From Gammaproteobacteria bacterium (GTDB lineage Bacteria; Pseudomonadota; Gammaproteobacteria; JAJPIJ01), in the NCBI GenBank assembly GCA_035501935.1, contig DATJVC010000015.1, positions 97,251-161,250 of the forward strand: a DNA stretch of 64,000 nucleotides. The letters are read 5' to 3'. Below the pieces are notes generated by a model. It did not search any database. It saw only the letters and a list, made by a program, of their open reading frames with translations, and was not told the DNA's origin. Of the stretch, positions 46,370 through 55,178 are shown one piece after another; position 1 is the first letter of the stretch, and each line of letters begins with the position of its first letter. The translations under genes were made by a program, and so were the position numbers.

Positions 46370-47320
46370 ATGAAGGCGCTGGGCAGATTTGTCCTGCGCA
46401 GCCGTGCGCATGCCGCCGGCGGCATGGCAGCGTGCCTGCTCTTTGGTTGGGGGCTGCCGTTTTTGCTTCCGCTGTTCAGTTATTTGAGCGGCGCGATGAT
46501 GGCGCTTGCCACGTTGCGTGCCGGGACGCGGGAGGGTTTGATAGTTGTCGTCGTGGCGGCGGTGATTACCGCGCTCGGCAGCGAGGTGATTTTCGGTTCC
46601 CCGTTGCCGGGGTTGGTGATGGTGCCGTCCTTGTGGCTGCCGGTCTGGCTTTGCGCGGCGGTACTGCGTTACAACCGGCAGCAGGGCGCCATGCTGCTGG
46701 CAGCGGCTTTGCTGGCCGCCCTGTTCGCCGCGGCTGTGCACCTCATGACCGGCGATGCCGCCGGTTTCTGGCAGGAGGTCATGCAGCAGGCGCAAACCAG
46801 CGCACAGACGCAGGGTGTGCCCCTCCCGATGCCGGTCGAGGAACTCGCGCCGCTGGCACAATGGATGAACAGTGTCATGGCCTTGTCGGTACTGGTAAGT
46901 CTGTCGTTGATCGTATCTGCCGGCCGCTGGTGGCAGGCGGCGCTGGTGTATCCCGGCGGCTTTGCGCGGGAGTTCCGCGACTTGCAGTTGCCGCGCGGGC
47001 CCGCGCTGGCCTGGGGTACGGCGGCGTTGCTGCTGGCCTGGCAGCAAGGCACGTTGGGCGTGGTGACAGCGGATCATGTGGGCTGGGGCGCTGATTTGCT
47101 GGTGTTGTGGCTGGCGCTGCTGGCCCATCAGGGTCTGGCGTTGATGCATCGACAGGCCGCTCGTGTACAGGGCGGCCAGATATTGCTGGTATTGCTGTAT
47201 CTTGCATTGCTGGCGGCCGCCCTATGGACCGGGCTGGCCCTGGCCGGCGCCGGCCTGGTGGAGGTGTTATCCCGCTGGCGGCGGACGGCTGGTCAAAAAC
47301 GACTTGGACAGGCGCCATAA
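46370..47320 (+). CDS. DUF2232-type polytopic membrane protein
   Basis: 316 residues with about eight hydrophobic segments; the region [19 protein letters not shown] and a C-terminal [18 protein letters not shown] fit the DUF2232/YybS-like membrane family. The gene between rpsR and rplI is conserved in Pseudomonas relatives. No catalytic motif is visible; function unknown. Confidence 0.78.
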   Translation: MKALGRFVLRSRAHAAGGMAACLLFGWGLPFLLPLFSYLSGAMMALATLRAGTREGLIVVVVAAVITALGSEVIFGSPLPGLVMVPSLWLPVWLCAAVLRYNRQQGAMLLAAALLAALFAAAVHLMTGDAAGFWQEVMQQAQTSAQTQGVPLPMPVEELAPLAQWMNSVMALSVLVSLSLIVSAGRWWQAALVYPGGFAREFRDLQLPRGPALAWGTAALLLAWQQGTLGVVTADHVGWGADLLVLWLALLAHQGLALMHRQAARVQGGQILLVLLYLALLAAALWTGLALAGAGLVEVLSRWRRTAGQKRLGQAP

Positions 47321-47360
47321 AAAGTTTTATTTTGAATTGAATATTATTGAGGAGCGGCTG

Positions 47361-47834
47361 ATGGACGTCATACTGCTGGAGAAGGTCCATAATCTGGGCA
47401 AACTGGGCGACCGGGTCAAGGTCAAGGCGGGCTATGGCCGCAATTACCTGATTCCCAACCGCAAGGCGGTGCCGGCCAACGAGGCCAATGTCGCCAAGCT
47501 CGAGGCCATGCGCGCAGAATTGGAAAAAACGCAGGCCGATGCCCTGGCGCAGGCGGAGGCCCGCGCCACCGCGCTCAAGGGCAAAGTGATCACCTTGACC
47601 GCGCGGGTGGGCGAAGAGGGTAAGCTATTCGGCTCGATCAGTACGGCCGATATCGCCGAGGCGTTGACGCGCGACGGCGTGGAGGTCGCCAAACGCGAAG
47701 TGCGGTTGCCAAACGGGCCGCTGCGTGTGACCGGCGATCATCCGGTCGATTTGCACCTGCACGCGGACATCAATGTCACCGTGACCGTGCGCGTGCTGGC
47801 GGAGAATGAACCCGCGGCGCCGGCCGCGAGTTAA
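47361..47834 (+). CDS. rplI: 50S ribosomal protein L9
   Basis: 157 residues from the ATG at 47361 (GAGGAGCGGCTG upstream); longer in-frame readings from 47163 overlap the DUF2232 gene. N-domain [19 protein letters not shown] and [16 protein letters not shown], long connecting helix, C-domain [18 protein letters not shown] short Ala-rich tail extends past the usual ~149 residues. Confidence 0.97.
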   Translation: MDVILLEKVHNLGKLGDRVKVKAGYGRNYLIPNRKAVPANEANVAKLEAMRAELEKTQADALAQAEARATALKGKVITLTARVGEEGKLFGSISTADIAEALTRDGVEVAKREVRLPNGPLRVTGDHPVDLHLHADINVTVTVRVLAENEPAAPAAS

Positions 47835-47947
47835 GGTACGATATAGTCCTCAGACGGGCGGCCGACTGCGGCACCGTCCGGTGGCGTTGCGGTTGCGGCC
47901 GGCGCGCCAGTGCAGAGCTTCCATCAGGGGGCACGGGGTAAAGGTAG

Positions 47948-49333
47948 ATGCCATCACCGGCAAGAACTGACGAGTCTGCGGAAGTCATCACCGGCGCGCT
48001 CAAGATCCCGCCGCACTCCATCGAGGCGGAACAGGCGGTCCTGGGCGGCCTCATGCTGGATAACGAATCCTGGGCGCCGGTGGCCGAGCGCGTCAGCGAG
48101 GCGGACTTCTATCGCCACGATCACCGCCTCATCTTCCGCGCCATCGGCGCGCTGGCCGAGGCCGCCAAGCCCTGCGACGTCGTTACCGTCGCCGAGTGGC
48201 TGGAGAACGCCGGTGAACTGGACAAGGCCGGGGGGCTCCCCTTCATTGCCGCCCTGGCCGAGCAGACCCCCACTGCCGCCAATGTCGCCGCCTACGCCGA
48301 CATCGTCCGCGCCCGCTCGGTGCTGCGCCAGCTCATCCGCGCCGGCGGCAGCATCACCGACATGGCCTTCCGGCCGGAGGGCCGCGCCAACGATGAATTG
48401 CTCGATGAGGCCGAGCGGCTGGTGTTCGAGATCGCCGAGCAGCACGCCCGCGGCCGCGCCGGTTATCTCCCCATCAAGCAACTGCTGACCGGCGCACTCG
48501 ATCGCATCGACGAGCTCTATACCAAGCAGAGTCCGATCACCGGTGTGGCGACGGGTTTCAACCGCTTCGACAGCATGACCTCCGGCCTGCAACGCGCGGA
48601 CCTGGTCATCATCGCCGGCCGCCCGTCCATGGGCAAGACGGCGCTGGCGCTCAACATCGCCGAGCACGCCGCCATAAAGGACGGACTGCCGGTCGCGATC
48701 TTCAGCATGGAGATGCCGGGCGAGCAACTGGCCATGCGCATGATGTCCTCGCTCGGGCGCATCGACCAGTTGCGGGTGCGCACCGGCAAGCTGCACGATG
48801 AGGACTGGCCGCGCCTGACCTCGTCGGTGCAGATGCTCTCCGAGACCAGGATGTTCGTGGATGACACGCCGGCGTTGACACCGGGCGAGCTGCGCGCCCG
48901 TTGCCGGCGCCTGGCGCGCGAGCACGGGCTGGGGCTGGTGGTGGTGGATTACCTGCAATTGATGCAGGTGCCGGGCACCAAGGAGAACCGGGCCACGGAA
49001 ATTTCCGAGATTTCTCGCGCCTTGAAGGCGCTGGCCAAGGAACTCAGCGTGCCCATCATCGCGCTGTCGCAGTTGAACCGCAGCCTCGAGAGCCGTACCG
49101 ACAAGCGTCCCGTGATGTCGGACCTGCGCGAGTCCGGTGCCATCGAGCAGGACGCCGATCTGATCGTCTTCATCTACCGCGATGAAGTCTACAACGAGAA
49201 CAGCGAGCAGAAGGGCATCGCCGAGATTATCATCGGTAAGCAGCGCAACGGTCCCATCGGCAAGATCGAACTCGCCTTTCTCGGCCAGTTCACGCGCTTC
49301 GAGAACCTCGCCCACGATGACTATACGGCATGA
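47948..49333 (+). CDS. dnaB: Replicative DNA helicase DnaB
   Basis: 461 residues. N-terminal DnaG-interacting domain (PHSIEAEQAVLGGLMLD), linker, then the RecA-like domain with Walker A GRPSMGKTALALN, the Walker B region LGLVVVDYLQLMQ and SDLRESGAIEQDADLI. No intein is present. The stop overlaps the alr start (ATGA). Confidence 0.97.
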   Translation: MPSPARTDESAEVITGALKIPPHSIEAEQAVLGGLMLDNESWAPVAERVSEADFYRHDHRLIFRAIGALAEAAKPCDVVTVAEWLENAGELDKAGGLPFIAALAEQTPTAANVAAYADIVRARSVLRQLIRAGGSITDMAFRPEGRANDELLDEAERLVFEIAEQHARGRAGYLPIKQLLTGALDRIDELYTKQSPITGVATGFNRFDSMTSGLQRADLVIIAGRPSMGKTALALNIAEHAAIKDGLPVAIFSMEMPGEQLAMRMMSSLGRIDQLRVRTGKLHDEDWPRLTSSVQMLSETRMFVDDTPALTPGELRARCRRLAREHGLGLVVVDYLQLMQVPGTKENRATEISEISRALKALAKELSVPIIALSQLNRSLESRTDKRPVMSDLRESGAIEQDADLIVFIYRDEVYNENSEQKGIAEIIIGKQRNGPIGKIELAFLGQFTRFENLAHDDYTA

Positions 49334-50502
49334 GACCCGCACGGGTCGTCATTGATCTCGACGCCGCGCGCTCGAACCTAAGGCGCGTGCGGGTATTGGC
49401 GCCAAAATCCAAAGTCATGGCCGTCATGAAGGCCGATGCCTATGGGCATGGCCTGACGCGCATGGCGCGCGCCTGCTCCGCCGCCGATGCCTTCGGCGTC
49501 GCCTGTCTGGAGGAGGCGGTGCAATTGCGCGAGGCCGGCATCCACCACCGCATCGTGCTGCTGGAAGGCGTCTTCGATGCCGCCGAACTCGCCGGCGTGC
49601 GCACGCACAAGCTGGACATCGTCGTGCATTCGCCCGCGCAACTGGAGATGCTGGAGCGGGCCGCGCCGGGAGCGCCGATCCCCGTCTGGCTCAAGATCGA
49701 CACGGGTATGCACCGGCTGGGCTTGCCGCTGGAACAGGTGCCAGGCGCATGGCAGCGTTTGCAAACCTGCAAAGCGGTGGCGCAGCCGGTGGTATTAATG
49801 ACGCATCTGGCCAGCGCCCAGGATCGCGGCGCATCCTCGGTGATGAGGCAACTGCGCAACTTCGAATCGGCCACGGCCGCCATGAGCGGCGAGCGCTGCA
49901 TCGCCAACTCAGCGGCGGTGCTCTCACTTCCGGCGGCACATGCCGATTGGGTACGGCCCGGTCTGATGCTTTACGGTGTCTCACCGTTTGAAGATGGCGC
50001 GGCGGCGGGCGTGGAATTAAAACCGGTGATGACACTGCGCTCGGCGCTCATCGCCGTCAACCACGTGCGCGCGGGCGAGACCATCGGTTACGGCGGCACC
50101 TGGACCTGCCCGGAGGACATGCCGGTGGGCGTGGTGGCGATGGGTTACGGCGACGGTTATCCGCGCCACGCCGAGTCCGGCACGCCGATCCTGGTCAACG
50201 GCAAACGCGCGTCGCTGATCGGGCGCCCGTCCATGGACATGCTGAGCGTGGACTTGCGGAATGTGCCGGGGGCGAAGATCGGCGATCCGGTGGTGTTGTG
50301 GGGGCTCGGCGATGGCGGTGCCTTGCCGGTGGAGGAGGTGGCCCGCCATGCCGATACCATTCCTTATCAATTGCTGTGCAGCGTCAAGATGCGGGCGCGC
50401 TTCGAGGTGGAAGGCGCGGCCGACGATGCCCGTGCGGTCGGCACGCTCGCCGTCGAGGAACTCGATCTCGAGGCCACGCCCGTCGATGACGGTATCGCCT
50501 GA
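49330..50502 (+). CDS. alr: Alanine racemase
   Basis: 390 residues. PLP lysine in VMKADAYGHG, the barrel motif KIDTGMHRLG, and the catalytic Tyr in GETIGYGGTW; MGYGDGYPRHA, GRPSMDML and GDPVVLWG are conserved. It supplies D-alanine for peptidoglycan. An extended C-terminal tail (EELDLEATPVDDGIA) adds ~25 residues to the usual length. Confidence 0.96.
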   Translation: MRPARVVIDLDAARSNLRRVRVLAPKSKVMAVMKADAYGHGLTRMARACSAADAFGVACLEEAVQLREAGIHHRIVLLEGVFDAAELAGVRTHKLDIVVHSPAQLEMLERAAPGAPIPVWLKIDTGMHRLGLPLEQVPGAWQRLQTCKAVAQPVVLMTHLASAQDRGASSVMRQLRNFESATAAMSGERCIANSAAVLSLPAAHADWVRPGLMLYGVSPFEDGAAAGVELKPVMTLRSALIAVNHVRAGETIGYGGTWTCPEDMPVGVVAMGYGDGYPRHAESGTPILVNGKRASLIGRPSMDMLSVDLRNVPGAKIGDPVVLWGLGDGGALPVEEVARHADTIPYQLLCSVKMRARFEVEGAADDARAVGTLAVEELDLEATPVDDGIA

Positions 50503-50512
50503 CGCCAGTCGA

Positions 50513-50779
50513 TCAGGTGCCGCTGTATAACGCCGCGTCTGAAAAAGTCTCGTATAAAACCAGAGTTAGCAGCGTCAGTTGAAGTAACACCAGCCCCCAC
50601 ATCCACTTCCGGCGCCTGGCCGAGATGACCAGGCCAAGCAGGGTTGTGGCGCCAATGATGAACATGGCATAGGCCCAGTAGCCTTCATGATTCATGCCCG
50701 GGGAAAAAAATGCCAGTGCCAGCAGGGGGATAGCCCCCAGCACGAATGCCGCCATGCTCGAGATCGCCAGGCCGTCCAT
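50513..50779 (-). CDS. Small three-helix membrane protein, unknown
   Basis: 88 residues from the ATG at 50779, chosen because AGAGGAG lies just upstream on the minus strand; the frame is open to 50824. Three hydrophobic segments at about 6-26, 34-51 and 57-74, and a small RRRKWMW cytoplasmic-type loop. No family recognised. It separates the core genes from the pilus locus and converges on alr with a 10-bp gap. Confidence 0.6.
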   Translation of the reverse strand: MDGLAISSMAAFVLGAIPLLALAFFSPGMNHEGYWAYAMFIIGATTLLGLVISARRRKWMWGLVLLQLTLLTLVLYETFSDAALYSGT

Positions 50780-50824
50780 AATCTCCTCTACCCCGGCAGG
50801 AAAACCCGTTCCCAAGCGTAACAC

Positions 50825-50992
50825 CGACCGGGTAATTAGCGGTTGTCACCCCGAGAGGAAGGAGCCATACTTTCACATGAGCGATATGCCGTCGCGTTTG
50901 ATATCTCCGCCTGATTTCCAGCGGAGGTTAATGAGCGCCGCTGCATACTGCGATGACGCGACTATCCGTACCTATAAACTGAGGGCACATCC
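50825..50992. other. Intergenic region upstream of the pilus locus
   Basis: 168 bp. It includes an inverted repeat CTCCGC (50905-50910) / GCGGAG (50921-50926) that is not followed by a T-tract and could be an operator or leader hairpin. GAGGG just before 50993 is the ribosome site of the first pilin gene. No clear promoter consensus was found. Confidence 0.45.
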
Positions 50993-51244
50993 ATGAAGCG
51001 ATTTTTCAAACAGCTCGGTCAGGGCATGACCGAATACATCATCATCGTGGCGTTGATCGCCATTGCCGCCATTGCCGCCTATTCATTCTTCGGCAAGACC
51101 GTGCGTAATCAGGTCGGCGGCATGGCGGCGGAACTCTCGGGCCAAAGTGCCTCTACTCAAATCGGTAATGCCAAGTCGGCGGCCACATCGGCAGGCACGG
51201 AAGCTGACAAGTCGAAGGGACTGGACACCTACCAAAACAAGTAA
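50993..51244 (+). CDS. Flp/Fap-type pilin, small class IVb
   Basis: 83 residues. A short basic leader (MKRFFKQLGQ) precedes GMTEYIIIVALIAIAAIAAYSFFG, cited in two parts as GMTEYIIIVAL and IAIAAIAAYSFFG; the Glu at +3 or so after a Gly-Gln site is the prepilin-peptidase pattern of class IVb pilins. The mature C-terminal half is hydrophilic and rich in Ser/Ala/Lys. Likely the major Flp-like pilin of the locus; first gene of the Tad cluster. Confidence 0.8.
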   Translation: MKRFFKQLGQGMTEYIIIVALIAIAAIAAYSFFGKTVRNQVGGMAAELSGQSASTQIGNAKSAATSAGTEADKSKGLDTYQNK

Positions 51245-51316
51245 GACTAAGCAGTATCAAGTAGTATTGGGACCCGGGTGGGCGCGGGATAAAACGCCTG
51301 TTTTGGGGGGAGTACG

Positions 51317-53029
51317 ATGGCGTGGCAGCAGGGGAAGAACCGCACGCGCGAAGGGGGTCAGGCGATGGTCTTCGTCGTCCTGACCATGGCAGTCGTGTTG
51401 CTTATCACCATCTTTCTGTATCGCGCGGGCAAGCTTACCAGCGAGAAGATGCAGATTGAAAATGCCGCGGATGCCTCCGCCTTCAGCGTCTCGGTGGTGG
51501 AGGCCCGCGACCTTAATTTCATGTCCTACACCAACCGGGCGATCTGCGCGAATGAGGTCGCCATCGGCCAGCTGGTGGGCCTGGCCTCCTGGGCCGCGCA
51601 CATCCGTTCCATCTCCGATTTCCTGAATTTCTTCAACACCACTTTTCTCGCCGCACCGACGCTCGGCATCTCGACCGCCATCATCGAGCCCATCGCGGCG
51701 GTGTTTGAGACGGTCGGCGGTGTACTCCAGAGCGCCGTGAAACCCATCGCCAAGTACGGTGTCAAGGTGCTGTATAACATTGACAAGGTCTATGGACTGG
51801 CCGAACAGGGATTCCACGGTGTCAGTGTGATATTCATGCTGACGACGCTCGATGACACCATCCGCCAGAACGATCCGGGCGCAAGCATCTCCGATTTCGG
51901 GCTGGTATCGCTGATCGGTCATATCCTGACTTATGGCGCCCTGCCGCTGCCCGGGCACCGCTTTACCACGAATTACAGCCCCACCAAGGCCGATGCGGAA
52001 AACCAGACCGGTATGGAGCGGCTGGCGGCGACGATCCGCGCCTCACGTGATCCCTTCAGCAGGGAACGCGGCTGGTCGATACCGCTGTTTCCACCCATCC
52101 ACCAGTGCGCCGAGATCGATATCGTGGTCGCTTCCGCCAAGGGCTGTCTTGACATCGAGATCAATCTGGAAAAACTGGGCGGCAGCGAACTGCGCTACGT
52201 GGATGATTCCACGGGCACCCACTTCAGCTGGTCCGGCACCGACGTGGTCGCGCTGGAGGCCTGGTTGGGAGTGTTCTTCCAGCTCAAGGCGCTGGGCGTC
52301 GATGTCGGCAGCATCAGCGTGACGCTCAAGGACGGCACCTTCGATGCCGACGTAGAAATCCTGGGGGGACTCATCAGCCTCGACTTCGGTCCGTTCCCGG
52401 GTGTGCCGACCGGTATTCCGTTTTCAGCGGGCGCGGCGCAAGCCGCGGCGGGTGCCGCCACGCTCTTGCAACCCCAGATGCTGGCGGACCCCCTCGGCGA
52501 TGTGCCGCTCGATTCCTACGGCGGGTCGCCGAAGAGCATCATTGCCTGGAACGCAGTGCCACCCATGCCGCCGGGCATCGTGATGCAAATGCCGCTGAAT
52601 GATGTCGCGCCAGACTACAAGGGCCTGCCGCGCTATACCGACACCCAGCCGGATGCATCCAAATACGGTTTCGGAGCACCCTATCTGCTGATCGGGCTGG
52701 TGAAGGAATCCAGTGATATCAACGCCACAGGGCCACAGCAAACCGGGCAGTTGCAACTGGATGACAAGAGCGCCGACGGCGAGGTGGCGGCGATCGCGAA
52801 ATCGGAGGTTTACTTCAACCGCGCCAAGGACTTGAGTTACTTTGCACGCGCCGACGGGGATACTGAATACGGCAGTGCCTTCAACCCCTACTGGCAGGCG
52901 CGACTGGTCGACAGCTCTTATGCGGATCGGCTGATCGCCATGTTGATCCAGCAGAAGACGGTGTTCCTGACCCTCTCCGGTTCATTCCCGTTGTCACTGC
53001 CTCACGACCTGTTGTCTTTTCTGCCATGA
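51317..53029 (+). CDS. TadG-like pilus-associated protein with pilin-type N-terminus
   Basis: 570 residues. After REGGQAMVFVVLTM a single hydrophobic helix (about 17-36) anchors the protein. The next part, QIENAADASAFSVSVVEARDL, matches TadE/TadG-like proteins (IENAADAAALA pattern). The large remainder is extracytoplasmic with no von Willebrand motif recognised. Strong ribosome site GGGGGGAG. The stop overlaps the next gene (ATGA), so they are co-translated. Confidence 0.72.
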   Translation: MAWQQGKNRTREGGQAMVFVVLTMAVVLLITIFLYRAGKLTSEKMQIENAADASAFSVSVVEARDLNFMSYTNRAICANEVAIGQLVGLASWAAHIRSISDFLNFFNTTFLAAPTLGISTAIIEPIAAVFETVGGVLQSAVKPIAKYGVKVLYNIDKVYGLAEQGFHGVSVIFMLTTLDDTIRQNDPGASISDFGLVSLIGHILTYGALPLPGHRFTTNYSPTKADAENQTGMERLAATIRASRDPFSRERGWSIPLFPPIHQCAEIDIVVASAKGCLDIEINLEKLGGSELRYVDDSTGTHFSWSGTDVVALEAWLGVFFQLKALGVDVGSISVTLKDGTFDADVEILGGLISLDFGPFPGVPTGIPFSAGAAQAAAGAATLLQPQMLADPLGDVPLDSYGGSPKSIIAWNAVPPMPPGIVMQMPLNDVAPDYKGLPRYTDTQPDASKYGFGAPYLLIGLVKESSDINATGPQQTGQLQLDDKSADGEVAAIAKSEVYFNRAKDLSYFARADGDTEYGSAFNPYWQARLVDSSYADRLIAMLIQQKTVFLTLSGSFPLSLPHDLLSFLP

Positions 53030-54003
53030 GTATCGGCCGGCACGTCACCTCTCGGCGGCACCTGCGCGGCCAGGCCATGACCGAGCTGGCGATCACCGCA
53101 TCATTTGTATTGGTGCCGATCTTTCTCATGATCCCGCTGCTCGGCAAGTACATCGACATACGCCACAGCACCATACAGGCTGCGCGTTACGAGGCCTGGG
53201 AATACACGGTCTGGTACGCCAGCAAGAGCGATCTGCCGGACGGCTTCGGCCTGCCACAGCCGGTCAAGGACGTCTACGAAACCCAGCGGGAGGCCCGTCG
53301 GCGGTTTTTCTCCGATACGAAAATACCCATCAGTGACAATGATCGCACGGGCTGGAAATCCGCGGATCGCAATCTGACATGGACGGATCACCGCGGCGGC
53401 GTGCTCTACAGCGGCACCCCGCCCGGCACCCCGGACGTGCCGGGACCGGATTTGACCCCCGACCCCACGCATATCTTCAGTGGCGTGCTCAAGGTCGTGA
53501 GTCTGGCCTTCCAGGCCCTGCAATCAGTGCTGAATTTCTTCGGCGTCAGCGCCGGCTTTACCGCCATCAACGCAGACGGCTACTTCAAGTCCAGCGTCGC
53601 CTCGCCGGTGGCCAATGTCGCAGGCCTTGCGCCCTTCGACACCATCAACCTGTCGTTCAACGCCAAGGCCAGCGTGCTGGCCGACGGCTGGAATTCCGGC
53701 GGCACCGCGCAAACCGCCTATCAGGCCGCCGGCATCGTGCCCACCAAGCTCCTGGACAACCCGGTCATGAACGGTCTGCAATCGATTGTCGGTATCCTCG
53801 CCCCGGAACTGCGCCCCTGCGATCCGTGGGTGCCCTTCCCGCCGTGGAACAGCGATGACAAGGGCAGCCTGTGGTTTGGCTACATCGCCAATGACGCCGT
53901 GCACCCGGATCGCCTGGCGAGCGGTGGCTCGCACAGCTGCAACGACGCCGGCATGTGTGATTTCGATCCGGCCCCGCCGATGCCGACGGATTGCCATCCA
54001 TGA
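53026..54003 (+). CDS. TadE-like pseudopilin, large
   Basis: 325 residues. The leader RRHLRGQAMTELAITASFVL shows the Gly-Gln-x-Met-Thr-Glu processing motif shared with the other pilins of the locus. The following QAARYEAWEYTVWYASK stands in the position of the TadE ARYEAxR pattern. The C-terminal domain is Pro/Asp-rich, with a Cys pair near the end (SCNDAGMCDFD). Function: probable minor pilin or assembly factor. Confidence 0.7.
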   Translation: MSIGRHVTSRRHLRGQAMTELAITASFVLVPIFLMIPLLGKYIDIRHSTIQAARYEAWEYTVWYASKSDLPDGFGLPQPVKDVYETQREARRRFFSDTKIPISDNDRTGWKSADRNLTWTDHRGGVLYSGTPPGTPDVPGPDLTPDPTHIFSGVLKVVSLAFQALQSVLNFFGVSAGFTAINADGYFKSSVASPVANVAGLAPFDTINLSFNAKASVLADGWNSGGTAQTAYQAAGIVPTKLLDNPVMNGLQSIVGILAPELRPCDPWVPFPPWNSDDKGSLWFGYIANDAVHPDRLASGGSHSCNDAGMCDFDPAPPMPTDCHP

Positions 54004-54698
54004 CCGGCAGGTTGGGGGGACTGGTCATTGCGGCGTGGCTCGCCACTGTGTCCCCCGTTGTTGGCGCGGCCGAGCCCGAGTTCCCGCCACCGCCGCAGGC
54101 CAAGGTGGAGTGGGTGGCCGAGGATATGGTGATGAACGGGATCGCCATGCGCGTGCGCCGTTTCGAAAGCCCGGCCAGCGTTGAACAAGTACTTGGTTTT
54201 TACAAGCAGCGCTGGCAAGATGGTGAAAAGGGGGAACTAGGGTACGCCGAGACCGACGCGCTGGAACCTTGGCAGTTGCTGAGCCGGGTCGAGCGGGGGC
54301 GTTTGCTGACGGTGCAGGTGCAGCCGACCGCCAGCGGTTCGTGGGGGTATCTGGGATTAAGCGATCTGCCGCAGTTCAAGGGGGCGCCGAGGCTGGGCGA
54401 GGGCTTCCCCAAATTGAGCGGCAGCCGCGTCCTGAATGACATCGTCAGCAACGACCCCGGCAAGCGCGGCCGTTCGCTGCTGATTGCCAATTCGCTGTCG
54501 ATCGGGATCAACGCGGCCTATTACCGCGACCATTACGAAAACGAGGGCTGGCACAAGGTCATGGATGAGATCGGCGGGCGTGGTGCCCTGCGGACGCTGG
54601 TCTACGCCAGCGGCAGGGAAAAGGTCAGCATGGTGATTCTGAAATTCGAGGGCGAGACGCACATCATCGCCCACGACGTGACCGAGGGGGGGCTCTGA
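54000..54698 (+). CDS. Secreted protein of unknown function in the pilus locus
   Basis: 232 residues from the ATG at 54000, in an ATGA overlap with the TadE-like gene. A signal peptide ends around residue 23 (VVGAAEPEF). The mature part begins with PPPQAKVEWVAEDMVMNGI and contains VEQVLGFYKQRWQ. No known family motif and no cysteines in the mature part. Coupled on both sides to pilin genes, so a periplasmic role in pilus assembly is plausible but unproven. Confidence 0.7.
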   Translation: MTGRLGGLVIAAWLATVSPVVGAAEPEFPPPPQAKVEWVAEDMVMNGIAMRVRRFESPASVEQVLGFYKQRWQDGEKGELGYAETDALEPWQLLSRVERGRLLTVQVQPTASGSWGYLGLSDLPQFKGAPRLGEGFPKLSGSRVLNDIVSNDPGKRGRSLLIANSLSIGINAAYYRDHYENEGWHKVMDEIGGRGALRTLVYASGREKVSMVILKFEGETHIIAHDVTEGGL

Positions 54699-55069
54699 AT
54701 CGATTTGGCACGAATCGTCATCCCGGCGCCTACCGGCAGCGCGGTCAGGGGATGGTGGAATACGTCATTGTGCTGGTGTTCGGAGTGCTGGTGCTCACCA
54801 CCGGCCCCGGCGGCAATGTGATGGAGCAGCTGGCGGACACCATCCGCAGCAATTTCAAGGGGTATTCATACGCCATATCGCTGTCGGATTATCCCGACGC
54901 CGATACGCCGGCCGAAGTAGCGGCGCTGTATTTGCAATATGGCTACGATCCTTCACAGGTTGCGCAATGGATCGATGATTCAGGCGCGCTGGGTTATTTC
55001 ACCCAGTTCATCAGGAATTTTCCGACCCTGGAGAATTTTCCCGACATCAGTCTTTCGGATTTCTTGTAA
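54695..55069 (+). CDS. Second Flp-like small pilin, probable CTG start
   Basis: A 105-residue reading from the ATG at 54752 starts inside the membrane helix (MVEYVIVLVFG). Reading upstream in frame, a CTG at 54695 overlaps the previous stop and follows GAGGGGGG (54684-54691). It adds the leader NRFGTNRHPGAYRQRGQG, restoring the GQ-G-M-[TV]-E prepilin site seen in the sister genes. No ATG, GTG or TTG lies in frame between. The mature protein has one N-terminal helix and an acidic, Tyr/Phe-rich C-terminus. The CTG start is inference. Confidence 0.65.
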   Translation: MNRFGTNRHPGAYRQRGQGMVEYVIVLVFGVLVLTTGPGGNVMEQLADTIRSNFKGYSYAISLSDYPDADTPAEVAALYLQYGYDPSQVAQWIDDSGALGYFTQFIRNFPTLENFPDISLSDFL

Positions 55070-55178
55070 GCAGGTTCTTAAGGAGTCGCACCGGCACGGG
55101 GATTTGTGAGGAAACCGGGAAATTGATAAATGAAAAATAGTGAAAAAACAGTAAAACAACCCAAAAGTTCAATAACCG

